Part shown: piece by piece, positions 1 to 12,689 of the stretch
Layout of the letters: each line of letters starts with the position of its first letter
Numbering within the stretch: position 1 is the stretch's first letter
Assembly (NCBI RefSeq): GCF_011386835.1
Contig: NC_088800.1
Location: 23,736,572-23,800,571, forward strand
Direction: 5' to 3'
DNA from: Chrysemys picta bellii
Lineage: Eukaryota; Chordata; Testudines; Emydidae
DNA: 64,000 nt
The notes under the pieces: model-generated
What the model saw: only the letters and a program-made list of their open reading frames with translations
What the model was told of the DNA's origin: nothing
Databases searched by the model: none
Translations under genes and position numbers: made by a program

Positions 1-120
1 CAGGAGACATTGGGGCCTAGTTCAACACACATAAGTTTTATTAGTCATTGCACGTCAAGTGAGAACATGATAGGGCTGGGTTGGTTCCCATGTATTGGAT
101 CTAACTAGTCCCATTTAGCT

Positions 121-410
121 AAGGCTACATCTACACTACAGGGGGGGGGTCGATTTAAGATACGCAAATTCAGCTACGCGAATAGCGTAGCTGAATTCGA
201 CGTATCGCAGCCGACTTACCCCGCTGTAGGGATGGCGGCAAAATCGACCTCTGCGGCTTTCCATCGACGGCGCTTACTCCCACCTCCGCTGGTGGAGTAA
301 GAGCGTCGATTCGGGGATCGATTGTCGTGTCCCGACGGGACGCGATAAATCGATCCCTGAGAGGTCGATTTCTACCCGCCGATTCAGGCGGGTAGTGTAG
401 ACCCAGCCTA
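121..410. mobile_element. CpG-rich palindromic MITE, copy 1
   Basis: Non-autonomous DNA transposon with no coding capacity. The ends are inverted copies of one another: GGCTACATCTACACTAC on the left, and GGCTGGGTCTACACTAC when the right end is read in reverse. Inside are nested hairpins, including ATTCAGCTACGC / GCGTAGCTGAAT near the left end and a longer CpG-rich one around 310-360. The many CpGs contrast with the surrounding AT-rich DNA and suggest a fairly recent copy. The same architecture recurs in the opposite orientation at 38301-38584. I could not define a convincing target duplication, so the superfamily is open. Confidence 0.75.
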
Positions 411-1721
411 AGTGTCGTAGAGTCCTAAAGACATTGAGATCTTTATAATAGAGAAGAAGAAAGGACCAGACACTGCTCCCAACTGGAGGTCTGCTCTCCT
501 TGGTTTCTGCTGAGGTGGGAAGGAATTGCAGGATCCGACTCCCTGAGTAAAGGATGATTCCTTCTTATTTTCAGTGAACTTGATGCTCATATAGATTTCT
601 TATGAGGAAGGTATTTGTTTTATTTCTTTGCATATCTCATTTGAGCTTGAGTTCCATTTGAAAAGCTGTAGATGGCGGCAAACAGTCTTCAGCTAAATGA
701 GTTTTCTGTTTGTTCCCCACATTCTATGTTTCTTTTGGTGTAAAAAGAGTTTGCTATTTTCACAGTTAGTATGAACTAACTCCAAAACACATGCTGAAGA
801 TGTAGAAAGGCACAAACACTTACTGTCTTGACACAGAAATGTAGAAATATGACATGGTTTGTAGAAAAAATATAACTGGTGCAGGACTTCATGACTTATT
901 ATTCTGTCAGACAATGGGCCCTCAGTTAGTTACTCCATAATGTGGATTCAAAAAAGCAACATCCTCAGAAGGTATGTATGTTTCAAAGGTAGCATCCACT
1001 CTAGAATTTCCATACTGTATGTTTTACTGGATGCCAATCTCAACAAGTGCACTAGTTAACATTGCATATGAGTTTCCATTATAATCCCCTATTTTTGTGC
1101 ATTCAGAACTTTCTGAAACAGCCACCTGTGGAACTGAAATTTCCAGTGGCTGGTCTCTTTATAAATAATTTTTAATGGAAGATTTAAACCATATTTATTT
1201 AGTTTTTGCTGAACTATGGAATGAAAAATATTTCCCCTGGTATTTAAAGAAAAACTTCATTACTACTATTCACTACTTCAAGAATACAGTATAAATGTCT
1301 AACATTTTACTGTAATTAGGATTTTATTTTGATCCATTAGGCTCTCAGACTTTACATGTACAGTAGATTATATATGATCTAGTGTCCTGACAATATCTTA
1401 TGTTACAAAATGGATGCTCAATTTGCAACGTTTTCTACACAGCAGACATCAGAAATATACCCTATTCTGAGAGAAGGTGAAATGTATAATTGCACCAAAT
1501 TCAGAGAATCGTAACCATTTCATTCTAGGCTACACAGATTCTTTTACCACCCCATCACCACAATATGAACACCTTCTAGTTGTGCATTAGAAAAAACTTG
1601 TGTGTGCATGGTAGTATTATGTTTTCGTAGGGTTTTATTTGCGGGATTTTTTTTTTACTATTTGTTCATATGCATTTTCTTTGTTATAAATGACAACATA
1701 GGACATGTATGTAGTGGTGTC
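411..1721. other. Unassigned AT-rich sequence
   Basis: No gene, RNA gene or repeat that I recognise. The open frames are under 75 codons and lack recognisable domains. There is a short poly-T run near 1650. Confidence 0.5.
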
Positions 1722-1860
1722 TGTGCTGGTCCCAGGATATTAGAGAGACAAGGTGGGTGGAGTAATATCTTTTATTGGAACAACTTCTGTTGGTGATAGT
1801 AATCTTCTTCAGGGCTGAAGATATTACCTCATCCTCCTTGTCTCTCTAACATAGAACATG
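1722..1860 (-). mobile_element. Old Penelope-like terminal repeat fragment, copy 1
   Basis: Read on the minus strand, it carries the block AACAGAAGTTG...CCAATAAAAGATATTAC...CCACCTTGTCTCTCTAATATCCTGGGACC. That block also occurs at 16493-16600, 29395-29525 and 35041-35140. The family ends in a GACCAACACGG-like stretch that resembles the GACTAACACGGCT end of the young PLE at 45200-46014, so I place it among PLE pseudo-LTRs by inference. This copy keeps CTGAAGAAGA but has lost the following stem present in copies 2 and 4. Confidence 0.55.
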
Positions 1861-2514
1861 TGTATACTAAAGTCCAGTCAATAGAATTTTTGCTACACCT
1901 AATTTGATTTGGAGAAACAACAGGAAAAAGAATGCTCTTCTACTTCATTCCCCATGTATATTTTCCCTCTGGTACTGTACGATCCAAACAATGCATTTAA
2001 ATTACAGTAGCATGAAAAATTATTGAGTACATTCCCACATTCAACATGTTTGAATGTTGATGGCAGAAACTAATAAAATCCTTAAAAGGAAAATAAGAGG
2101 CTCAGAGTCAGCACCATGTCCTCAGTTCTGCAGCCCATGATTCTTGAAAGTTGGTGAGATGGGGCTTAAGGGAAGCTAAATCTTCTGTACACACCACACA
2201 GAAAAGAAGCAGTCAGTTATTGGAATGTTTGTAGGATGCTATGTCCTCATGCTTAGCAAAAATAAATAAATAAAGTCTTGGAACAATTATTTATTTAAAA
2301 ATAAACCGTCAAAAATACAATCCAAACATTATCATTGGTTTTGTTCTTATTTGCCTCTTGGCAGTACTAATTTCTAGGGACGTGTCTGGTTATTCATGTA
2401 TTTTACATTATTTATATGATACAATATAGGAGATCTGATAGGGCTATAGCAGTTTCCTTTCATTTTAGGTGCTGTCTGCACGTGCATTTTCTGTCTCTGG
2501 CAGGGAAATTATTA
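1861..2514. other. Unassigned AT-rich sequence
   Basis: Nothing recognised beyond AT-rich runs around 2255-2310. Confidence 0.5.
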
Positions 2515-2700
2515 AAATAATCTTGGCAAGTGATCTGCACCCAGATGCTGCAGAGGAAGGTGGAAACCCTTTCCCCCCGCTGCCAAGCTGACCCAGAGGA
2601 AAATTCCTTTCTGACCCCACATATTGCAGTCAGTTAGACCTTGAGTATGGGAGCAAAAACGAGCCAGCCAAGCACCTGAGAGAGAGAATGCTCGGTACCA
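2515..2700 (+). repeat. Fragment of an unnamed interspersed repeat
   Basis: Diverged relative of the repeat at 3160-3640 and 12690-13320. The shared elements are GATGCTGC-GAGGAAGGTG, then TGCCAA, then a GAGAAAATTCCT-like stretch followed by TCTGACCCC. It is non-coding. The open frames on the minus strand here have no recognisable domain. Confidence 0.4.
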
Positions 2701-3159
2701 CTTCAGAGCCTTGGCCAGTCCCATCCAGTGTCCCATGTCTAGCCGTTGCCGTTCCAGAATGCGTTCCCAAAACTAAAAAGGCAACCAGTATTAAAAGTCC
2801 AAGTCTTCTGTTCATAGTTATCAGGTCTGCTCCTCCCACCCTCTCGTGGTGGGAAATCTGAGGCTTTCCCTTCCTCATTGTTTGAGACCAGGATGGCATC
2901 CAGTGAAAGCACCTGACAACTCAGTAAATGTGGAGCCTCTGGTGGACTGAGGATCCTTAAATCAAGGTGGTGAGGGCCTGATTCAACTCAGTGGGAACTG
3001 GATTAGCTCTGAGTGAGGCACAGAACATCATAACTATGAACTTTATGGATCACAACCACACAGCAGATGTATTCACACCATAATCAGTAAGGCGAATATT
3101 TTCCAAAGCATCCTCAAATTATGGATGCCTCAGTTTCTTAGTCCCCATCTTGAGACTCC

Positions 3160-3640
3160 TACGGCTTGATTCTCAGAGTTGCTGAACAATTCTTGGGAAC
3201 TAGTGATGAGATACAGAAGCTTTCAGCTGGAGATCACTGATCTGGATGTGGCAGCAAATAAGGGATGGATTTTTAAGTGGCAGGCTGCAACTTTATGCAC
3301 AAAGGGGAGGGGCACTACCCACTCTGTCATCCATGGTCTCACATACAAGGCATTTGGAGTGGTTCCACTGTGGGATTAAAGCACTCCTATCATATAACCC
3401 ATAACTTGGGGTAGACTCTCCTCAAGCTATCCCTAGGACCTAGCTCACTCTTCTAAAAAGAACTCCCACCAGGCCTCTGCCAAGTTGACCCTAAAAGGAA
3501 GAAAAAATTCCTTCCTGACCCCCAAATAGGGAATTGGTCAGCCCTGCAGCATCTGCAAAATGCACTCTGAAACTAGTCACAGGAAAGGGAGGTAGGGCTG
3601 CTCAAATGGAGCAAGAAGAGGTTCCTCTGGACCCAGGCTA
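3160..3640 (+). repeat. Unnamed interspersed repeat, copy 1
   Basis: Collinear with 12690-13320. Shared blocks, in order, are GGGATGGATTTTTAAGTG, GGGGAGGG-CACTACCCA with CTGTCA, CCCACATAC-like text followed by AAGGCATTT, then AATTCCTTCCTGACCCC, GGTCAG...GCAGCATC, and a final GAGCAA-AAGAG-TCC block. The order and orientation are the same in both, so this is one family several hundred bp long. It has no ORF and no clear class. Confidence 0.5.
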
Positions 3641-4070
3641 GGGTTTATATTAATAAAAAGGCAGAGCAAGGGACTAATCAGCGATCTTCTTCCTCCAGCT
3701 GGCCAATGGGTGGATCTACCCTCCGGAGAAGGGGGCCACATCCCAGGTTCTCCCAACAGCTGTTCAGTGGCCTAAAGCACATGGAATAAGCATTAGTGAT
3801 CACAGTCCAGCACCTATTGTTGTCAGACACCTCTCACCTCACCTTCCCTTTTAAACAAAACAAGACAAGACAAAACAAAACAAAAATTAGGGTTTGGTTT
3901 TGTTCTTCTATTGCTAGATTCTCATGGAATTAACTTCTTTAATTGTGTACATATGGGCAGTGACCTCTCAGCAAAGAATGCCCATGAAATAAAGACTTGA
4001 ACCTGCTGTGAAGTTTCTCTGATGCAGGAATAAAAATAGGTAGTTTATTTCACTAACAAAGATATAGAGG
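3641..4070. other. Unassigned sequence with an A-rich simple repeat
   Basis: Holds an (AAACA)n-like tract at about 3855-3886. Nothing else is recognised. Confidence 0.5.
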
Positions 4071-4155
4071 GTCAGATTCTTAGCTGGTATAAACTGACAT
4101 AATTCCATGGAAGGCAATGGAGCTGTGCTGATGTACACCAGCTATGGATCTGGAC
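4071..4155. repeat. Short foldback repeat (GGTCAGATTC...GATCTGGACC type)
   Basis: The two halves are imperfect inverted copies around CCATGG-AAGGC-AATGG: CAGATTCTTAGCTGGT on the left and ACCAGCTATGGATCTGG on the right. Related fragments lie at 8835-8905 and 34281-34342. It is a common type of short old repeat in reptiles (recognition only). Confidence 0.5.
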
Positions 4156-7100
4156 CTGAGATGGCCTTGAAAAAAAACATGGGATCTGAAATTTGAGGAT
4201 CCTGGTTTGTAACCACACTTTGCAAATAGCCAATATCTTTATGAGCGCCTGGTTCCTGTTCCCCTGGAATTTGTTTTCAAAGTTAGGAAATAGACCGAGA
4301 TTCAAAATATCTATTAAATTATCTCCTGGACTTGGGTTCTTTGAAATCTGGATCTGAAGCTCGAGGCATTGGGCCATCTCTCCTAAGAACAGATTCACAA
4401 TCTATTTAAATTACAAAGGAGATGATGTGTGGAGAATGAACATTAAAAGAAAATCCAGTTCCAGTCCTTTTAAATTGGATAAAATACAGATGAGTAACAG
4501 TTATTTTTCTTGCAGCTTTTTTGATGCAACATAATTCTAAAGAAATATTAATTCAGTCCCTCACCAAAAAAGGCTGCTGGAGTTTTAATGGCTTCTGTAA
4601 AATTCAGTGCCCTTTTTTCAGGAATTGATGAATTTGGTCATCTTTTCTCTTTCTTTTATTAACCACATTTTAAATCTGTGTCCCTCATCTTTATCACCAA
4701 TTTTTCCTTTAAGTGATTTCATAATTCTCTTTTAATGAGCAAGTGAAAAAAGTACCTCTGACTAAATAGCATGTAATATATAGGAATAAAAACTTGATGT
4801 ATACCGTGATGTCTCAATTACCAATCATTTCTCTAGGCCTCGTATCTCTTAAACCACCTGCTAATCATAACTACTGCTAATTTGAGACCTCTTAGCCACT
4901 TCTGGTGACAGTGACAATGCCATGTGCTCTGCAATGGCCATTTGGCCAGTATCCCACCCATCTCAGCAGACTGCTGCTGCTGTCCATTTTGGTCTCTATT
5001 GTTCTCCCTGCCTCTGCTGACCATAAGCAATTCCTTCTACCCTAATCTCAGGGGAATCACTGCCTTCACAATGAGGGCAGGGCCATTTGCTTTGTGTGCA
5101 AGATAATCTTTTACAGAATTGTTCTCACGCACACAGACACACACACACTCGCACTATCCTTCACTCGCTCTTTCTCTCCCTTTGAAAGGCTGACATACAG
5201 CAATGAAGCGGTTTAAAAAAACCAGAGAGGAAATATTAATTATCTAGAGTAACTCATGCCCTTATATATATTTACTGGAAAAAAAATCCAAACCAAAACT
5301 GTAACACAGATAAAGGCTAAAATAAATGTTTCATGAAGCTATTGCTATCAGTGATTTGAATGTAGCTCGTATTTAAAAGCTAGTGTTAAATGAACACAAA
5401 GATCATTGGGATTTTGTTTTGTTTTGTTTTTCTTATTTTATATGTATAAAAAACATACAAAGATTAGGCAAGAGTTTCCCACAATATTTTGGAAGGTAAT
5501 TGAAAAAATAAAGTGATATGTTTAAGGAAGCAGAACTGACATCCCCAGTACCCAGCATGGTATCTTCCTGCTTTATAAGTGTTTCTCTTCCCCCACCCCA
5601 CTGTGAATAGAAAATAAAATTTACTGGATTTCCATGTCTGAACCTCTGCTATATGACTTTGTACTAGGCTTTACCTTTAAGCCTTCCACTTTGATGGATT
5701 TAAAGCTGGTCATTATGTTACAGAGCAGGTTGTACTGACCAGCCATTTTAATCAGGGTGGAAAAGCACTGTGTGAATGCGATTGTAGCTTACTCTGTAAT
5801 GTATAAAGACAAATATTGATGCTGCCTAAGACACAGATGCTATTTTTCTATATCTTTCTTTCAGCGTTTATAACTGCTTTTCCATTTTATTTTCCAATCC
5901 TCTGCCTGAGCAGCCCACAGAACTATCTGTAAAACCCACATCAAGTGGGCTTTTTCCAGAAAATATTCACACTTGACTCTCCTAAAAGAGCAAAGAAAAT
6001 GTTCAAAAAAAATCTCAGCTCTGTCATTTATGGTCTGTCCTCCTTAGAGCAATCATAATCTCCGAGCTGCCAGCGCACGTAGATAGCTCCCTCTAGGCTT
6101 TGATACATAACACAGCAGGAAGAAACTGCTAGCAGATCAATAATCTGACCCTACATCTGCCCATTTCCAAATTCAGGAAACAAGAACAACAAAACCCCAA
6201 GAAGATCCATCAAACTAAAGGAACCCGCTGCTTAATTTCAAGAATTGCCAATTTAAGCAAAGGCTACACAGTCATCAGCGTATGCAATAGGCATGTTATT
6301 AAGATTTCTGTGATCTCATGACAAAGGTGCTAAAAATAAGGGAGCGTGAAATACAAATCTAACATGTCTGTCCCCTGGGACTAAGCCTACTTGCCCTACT
6401 AGGCCTTGGATTCATGCTCTGTAGCCAGTCCTGTAGTCACTTAGTGCTTTGTTGTAGTGCTGCCTTTCATTGCTCTCTGCTTTAGCCAGGTGGTGAGGGC
6501 CATGCTCTGAAAAGCTCCCTGGAGTCTATGTTGTCTAATAAGTATGGATGTTGCCTGAGGCAGTTGGCTGGGTCCCTGTATCTAAGGCCCAACAAACTCA
6601 GCATTATATGATTGGCAGATTTTGGTTTGAAGTGTGGCTCCTGACATGACAGCATAATTCATTCCTCAGCGTTCTTTAACGTGTAAATTTACCTGGGATA
6701 TCAGGGAATATTTGACTTTTAATCCTCTTACAGTTGTATATAATTTTATTTTACAATCATGTCAGCAGGCTCTTTTGGTGAGGGTTTTATAGATGCATGA
6801 CAAATGCTTTAAAAGCCCTTGATAGCATGTTTTGTTATATATTTTCCCTGTAGAACACACTTGCAGTAGAGAACTTAAATAGCTTCAGTTAAGCTCTCAA
6901 CAAAATGTTACAGATGTCACATGAATGTCATACCTCAAACCTGGTATTTAATCACTTGGTTCAAAAGTAGCAATTTTGCAGCAGTTCCTAGAGAATAACA
7001 AGCTTAAAAAAGTAATTCTAAGTAAGCACCTCACCGTAGCAAAAAAATCTTTTGTAGCACAGTCTGTCTGTCAATCAATTTGACCCTTGTGGCCATTATA

Positions 7101-8175
7101 TTCCTTCCTCTACTTACCTCAGCTTTGTTAAAAAATAGTTCTAGCCAGTTAGAGCTAGTTATATTTGTGTAAACATAATTATTTACATGTGTCAGGCAAA
7201 TCACTGTACAGCTTGTTTCCTGCTAAAATTTTCACTTGGAATTAACAGTAAGGCAAAATCAGGACTGTCAAAGAAATAACCCCAATATTTCCCCATGCAA
7301 TAACTGGCTAGAATTGATGGGTAGGATTATATTAACACTCCATATACAGTGTTGCTCAAGATATATTAATAAATACATGATCTCTGCAATCACAACTAAT
7401 ATTGAGGTACAGCATATTTTGTACATGCATCATTAAATAAAAAGCACCAAGACTCATCATGGTTAATTGAATTTGCTAGTTTGCTACTGAAATTTAGTGC
7501 AGATTTTTGCCGAGGTCTTTTCTACAGTGTCCCACATGATGTTAAACAGAGATGGAGTAATATCAGAATACAGATCTCTTTAGGGCAGGAACTTATCTAT
7601 GTCTATATTTCTACAAAGTCAACCACAACAGGACCCCAATCCCAGTTGAGGCCTCTGAGCACTGTCAGAGTACAAATACAGTAATAATTAGTTTAAAATC
7701 CAGTTGCTTTCCTTTCTCCTTTCATAGCCATTTTGCAAGGTATTTGCTGGACTGCTTTGCCATAGCCCTGGCCCAATGTGTGTCTATTTAGATGCGGGGT
7801 GAAGGGCGGTTGTAGTATATGCATGGAGGAGTCTTCTGAACTAACTTTCTGCCTTGCCTGTGGACTTCTGAGACCGTGAAAACATCTGGGTCCCGACCAT
7901 CTTTGGCTCTGATCTTTGATCCTTGTTCCTGTGTTCTTCAGAGATTATTATTCCAGAACGAAACAGCAAATGTGTATGTTGGTTAATCTGTATGGCCTTT
8001 CTAATTACAGGAGCACAGGAAGCAGCACCACAATCTGCTTTAGGCTTTCATGACCCGATGGTTGTCTTGGATCATTTTTTGTCTGAACAGTGCTGTGAAA
8101 GGTGGCAGACTTTGGTCTTTTTTCCCAAGTAATAATTGCAGAATTTCAAATATCTTTGACTTTTAGCTGCATAAG
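4156..8175. other. Long stretch without a recognisable gene
   Basis: About 4 kb of AT-rich, apparently unique sequence. It includes a GTTTT tract near 5418 and short CA-rich tracts near 5130-5150. All open frames are at most 70 codons with no domain that I can name. I see no splice-bounded coding pattern. Confidence 0.5.
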
Positions 8176-8558
8176 TGTCAGGAACCTGGGTTGGCAGCAG
8201 ATCTAGTTTCCAGGCCACCTCATCAGAACGGCTGGCCTGCATCAGGCTGCCTGATTGGCTGCAGGAGCCAGCAGGCTGGCTTTTAAGCCAGCAGCAGCTT
8301 GCTGGCTGTTCAATGCCCACCATCTTGACTGCTCCTGTGTTACCTTGAGGTACCTGCCTTGAACTCCTCCTTCTGCTATTCTGCTTCTCTAGGTCCTGAA
8401 CTCTGGCTTGACCCATGGCTTTGGGTTCTGACTACTGACTCTGGATTGACCCTTGACTCCAGCTTCTGACTACTGACTCTGGCTCTGACCTTAATCCTTG
8501 GTTCCTGATGCCCACTCTGACCACTAGGCCAAACAGCCCTCACCTCAGTTGCCTCACA
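8176..8558 (+). mobile_element. Probable solo LTR of an LTR retrotransposon
   Basis: A 383-bp block that begins TGTCAGG and ends CCTCACA, the TG...CA ends expected of an LTR. It is flanked by ATAAG on the left and ATAAA on the right, a possible 5-bp target duplication with one mismatch. The 3' half holds degenerate tandem units of the GACTACTGACTCTGG type. No internal region is attached. The orientation is a guess. The class (Gypsy or ERV) cannot be told from this. Confidence 0.5.
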
Positions 8559-8579
8559 ATAAAGACCAATGGCCTTTTA

Positions 8580-8770
8580 GGGTGGGATTTTCAAAAGCGC
8601 TCATTGTTGGCCTGACTCTGCTCTCACTGAATTAAATGCTGGGCACTTCTGAAAAATTCACCCTAAAAGTGCTGAGCATCTTGAACTCTCATTGAAGTCA
8701 ATGGAAATTTGAGGAGCTTAACATCTCACAGGAAGTGGTCAGCACCTTGCAAGATGGGGCCACAATCAAG
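8580..8770. repeat. Old interspersed repeat fragment (GGGATTTTCAAAAGCGC type)
   Basis: Starts GGGATTTTCAAAAG and contains CATTGAAGTCAATGGAAATTT, motifs I know as recurrent in reptile non-coding DNA. It is too diverged to classify. Confidence 0.35.
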
Positions 8771-8834
8771 AAAGCAGTAATCTGTACCTAGTTTCAGATA
8801 TTTTTGGCAATGCTGCATCAAAGCAAACATTGCT

Positions 8835-8905
8835 GGGCCAGATCCATGCCTGGTGTAAATTAAGATAGCTCCACTGACATCATTTTCAGTTTACACCAGT
8901 AGAAT
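8835..8905. repeat. Short foldback repeat, related to 4071-4155
   Basis: GGGCCAGATCCATGCCTGGTGTAAAT on the left is mirrored by TTTACACCAG on the right. Confidence 0.4.
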
Positions 8906-10109
8906 ATGTCTTTATCCCTGAGTCAGTATTATAGGTTTTCATCCCTAAACCACAAAGCATCCCAGTTACTTGAAAATGAGCCCAGGCCCCAGGTTTACCT
9001 AAAACTTTAGCAAACTTCAACAAACCTGTGTCTAAATCTGGTCTAAGCAAGTTTTGTGTTTGTAATGGAAACCAAAACCAGGTTTTGGTTTTCAGATTTT
9101 GTTCAGAAACTTTTACACAACTCTAATTAGAATATTGACCAATGGAAAACAAAATGCTCAACGTAAAACACCCAGCCTACCCACATGCCAACGAATGCCT
9201 CTGTGGCGGACTGAACAGCCACTTTTTGAATTGCTTGTGCTCATCTCCATTGCAGACTGCTATTCAGAACCTTCCCCAGCACTCAACAGTTTTATAGACA
9301 CCAAGAAAAATACTTCTCTCAGAGATCCTATTCTAAATTGGGCACAGTGAGCATACAGATAGGTGTAACTGTTATGTGCAGCACATACCACTGCAATGTG
9401 CTCCCATGCTTCGATACATAAAAATCAACCCTCTCTTAGAAAAGAGTATGTCATGGAAGGCAGATGGAATTTTCACTGACTCTGGTCCTAAGAGACTATC
9501 AGCTCTGTCAATAATGGATAAAGGGCCAAACTCATCCCTTGGGTAATTTCATTATAACTAAGGGAACCACCGCAGGAATGAATTTGGCTCATACTTGAAA
9601 AGAGTGCACACTGACTGCCAGTACTGTATTTTGTGTACTACCAATGTAAACTAAGTAACAGTGATGGTAATTCTTTTCCTTCATTCCGTGGGGGGGGGGA
9701 GGGGGGAGGGAGGAGCACTGGATATGGAAATCTGTAGAAAATAATCTTTCTGCCTCCTCAATAAATGTCACTCAGGGTTATTTTTGGTGGGGTTTTTTTA
9801 ATAATAAAATGGATTTCCATGGTAGGATCAACTTTCTTCAGAATAGACTGGAGAATAGACTGGCATTCCTTGTGTCAGGATTTGGGTACTAAAGGCCTCT
9901 GTGGCCTGTAAGAGGTTGAGGTGGATATTCTGTGCTGGATCAAGACTTCATGTAGTTTTATTACATATTAAACTAGTCAGCAAGAGCAAAATACCTGCAC
10001 TACCATAATATAAGTAAAAACATCATGTCACTACCAGTCTCAGAGATTTATTTGACACCAGTCAAGAAAGGAAAATGACTTTGAAGCATACAACAAAACA
10101 TTTGTTGTA
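8906..10109. other. Unassigned sequence with G-rich tract
   Basis: Mostly plain sequence. A purine tract of G runs broken by single A lies at about 9689-9714. No gene is recognised. Confidence 0.5.
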
Positions 10110-10560
10110 AGTAGAACTAGGCAGAGAAGATTCTCAGTCCCATGAATATTTTTGAGAGTTAGAAATTTTTTCCCATCTCAAATCAGAATGAAAAGCCAAA
10201 ATCAAAAGCATTTTTGAACTGAAAAACTGATCCCCCCCCTCCCCCATTTCAGGTCAAATAAAACACTGAAATGTTTCATTTCAATTTCAACCCTTTTGCC
10301 TTTTTTCAGTCTAATTAGGTTAAATTTCAAAACAAAAAGTCATTTCAAACTGGAAAACTGGGATTTTTCAGTTAGAAAATGCTGAAATGAAATATTTTGA
10401 CAATTGTGAAACTTTCTTCCTCAACATATTTTTGAGTTGGGAAGTTCATCAAGCCCAATCCCAGTTTCACAAACAGTGTCAGTTTTGATTAATTGACTTT
10501 TTCAATGAAAAAATGATTTGTCAAAAATTCCTGACCAACTCTAGCTGTAAGCACTTCTCC
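10110..10560. mobile_element. Old inverted-repeat element rich in TTTCA/TGAAA motifs
   Basis: AT-rich block with many AAATGTTTCATTT-like motifs on both strands. Its ends are weak inverted copies: GTAGAACTAGGCAG on the left and CTAGAGTTGGTCAG when the right end is reversed. It resembles a common reptile MITE type with TAGAGCTGGTCA ends. A C-rich run near 10230 interrupts it. Confidence 0.4.
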
Positions 10561-10742
10561 TCAGTTTATTTTCCCACAGACATCAATAAAAGTCCAATCT
10601 GGTAAGGTGCTGGGCACCTTGAGCTTCCACTGCCTTTATTAGGAGTTGAGGATGCTGAGAATCCTATAAGAATGAGCCCTGGCACTATTCCGAGACTCCA
10701 CTCATCACCATGAGCATTGGGTGCTCGTTTCTTTCCTACCTA

Positions 10743-10862
10743 GGGTGACCAGACAGCAAGTGTGAAAAATCGGGACGGGGGTGGGAGGGTAATAGGAGCT
10801 TATATAAGAAAAAGACTCCAAAATCGGGACTGTCCCTATAAAATCGGGACATCTGGTCACCC
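10743..10862 (+). mobile_element. 120-bp TA-flanked MITE, copy 1
   Basis: Exactly 120 bp between TA dinucleotides at 10741-10742 and 10863-10864. The termini GGGTGACCAGA and TCTGGTCACCC are inverted. The AATCGGGAC motif recurs inside. A TA duplication with short inverted termini fits a Tc1/mariner-type MITE. The second copy, in the opposite orientation and also 120 bp, is at 20375-20494. Confidence 0.8.
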
Positions 10863-10864
10863 TA

Positions 10865-12689
10865 TTCCTACCACTGCAGCTCTGCAAATCTGAATTTGTA
10901 CGTTTTTTGCCTTATTTCAGGGGGTCATTAGGTGACTGTGAAAGTAAATATCATATGACATTTTAAAGATAGACTTTTCAACCTGGCATCCTTGACATTG
11001 TCCATTTAATATGTCGTACTACATTACAATACAGTAGATTATGGATCTGTGTTTACCCTTGGCTCTAATATAATCTTGCCATCAAGAGATTTCAAACACA
11101 AGGGCCTTCAAATTTTGCTTCTAAATCCTTCTAAAACAAAAAGATGGAAAAGCTAGGAAAGGAAAGTAGTGGAAGTGGTTGGCAATCAAATGGGTTTCTA
11201 TCTTTCTTTCACAGTACAATACAGGCATACAGCACAGAAGAGGTTGCACATCCTCTGCCTCCTTTCCTTTTAGTGTTAGGGCCATTTCTTTTAATGCAAT
11301 AAATCAGCCACCTGAGGCTTTCCTTCAGTTTGTGTGCTTTTTTCCCTTCCTAGTTTGAAAGCAGACCACTGAATACTGTGCGTGCAGGTATATTAGTTCT
11401 TGCAGATACACATAGGATCAGAAAATGTGCTTTGCAAATCTATCATTGTGAGCTCACCGAGGAAGAGGAAGTATTTATTGCAATTTAACTGTACAGGGCT
11501 GTTTTGCTTTCTCTCTTCTGATACTTTCATCATGAGGTGCTGGGAGTTAGCCATGCAGTTTCTCTTAATGTTAATGGGAGTCTTTTGGCTAAATCCTTAC
11601 AGCTATCACTCAAAAATTACTCAAAAGTTAATCGTCTATGGCAGTTACATTTTCATCTTACAATTAGCATCCTCTCTGGCAGTCAATGCTGGCTTTAGCA
11701 AGCCAATAAACGGGCATTTCTTGGCCGCACAACAATCATCTTTTGATTGAGCAGGTTGGTCTTCAGCATCCTGCCCATTTCCATCAGCATGCTGTGCTTG
11801 GGATCCCGAATGCATTTCCAAACTCAGGCCTCCTCATTACTGAGTCAGAACACTACTGAAGAAGCGTGAATGTGATGGTCATCTGGGGAAGACTGAGATT
11901 AATATTGAATACACAACTGAAATCTCTAGGGGCAGGCAGAAACGGCAAAGAGGAGCTTCTGGGGCAGGAGAGGGCTCAAGCCAAGTATTGTTTTGTTTGT
12001 GTCATTTTTTTTCTTTTTCAAGGGAGTGAGCCACTTATCTGTTTTCTTTGGTTTACACTTGGCTGACAGAATTGCCAGGGGTTGAGAGTGAAATGCTTGA
12101 AATTGAGCTTTCAGAAGAGACGTGTATCTTGTTTATAAAGAACCATCAGAGTGCTTAATAAAGCAGATTAGTTAGGGGCACCCATTGTACATGTGAATCC
12201 TCCTGTTTTAATCTATACACATTGCTAAATTAAACTGGGCACCAGAAAGAGCTATGTGAGTGTCTGGTTTGGTGCTTTCCCCTCTGATTATCCCATTTTA
12301 TTCTTCTTTATGATTTCCTACTTTACAGGGTTCAATTTCTCCTATGCCCATGGTGCACTCAAACTCAGCCTTGGGAGAGGGAAGATGGCAATACCACTGC
12401 CCTCCCCCAGCGGACTCAGAAAGGGAAGCAGCTTTTATTTATCAGAAGATCTCATAAGTGCCTTATACTTTCTCCATCCAGTCCTGCCCATTTTCTGGGC
12501 TCTAGCAAAGTGGGACTTATGCCACCATGTCCCACCTTCAGGCTGACTTTTCACAGCTTGGTTTGTGCTAGTCAAACCCTGATACTGAATCAATCCCTGA
12601 ACCATTTGGGCCAAGAGTAAGAAAGGAGAGACCGTTCCTATATGTTTAAATGGCAACTTGAAGAAGATAAAGCTCATACCAGGCCATAG
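10865..12689. other. Unassigned sequence
   Basis: No gene recognised. The longest open frame (11400-11750, plus, 116 codons) has an unremarkable leucine/serine-rich composition and no domain I know; I treat it as chance. Confidence 0.5.

Noticed and set aside
121..410. Repeated short palindromes as a possible CRISPR-like array
   Set aside because: The palindromes are nested in one inverted-repeat element rather than spaced direct repeats, and the genome is vertebrate.
11400..11750. 116-codon open frame on the plus strand
   Set aside because: No domain, no homologue that I recognise, ordinary base composition and no splice-site context. Probably chance.
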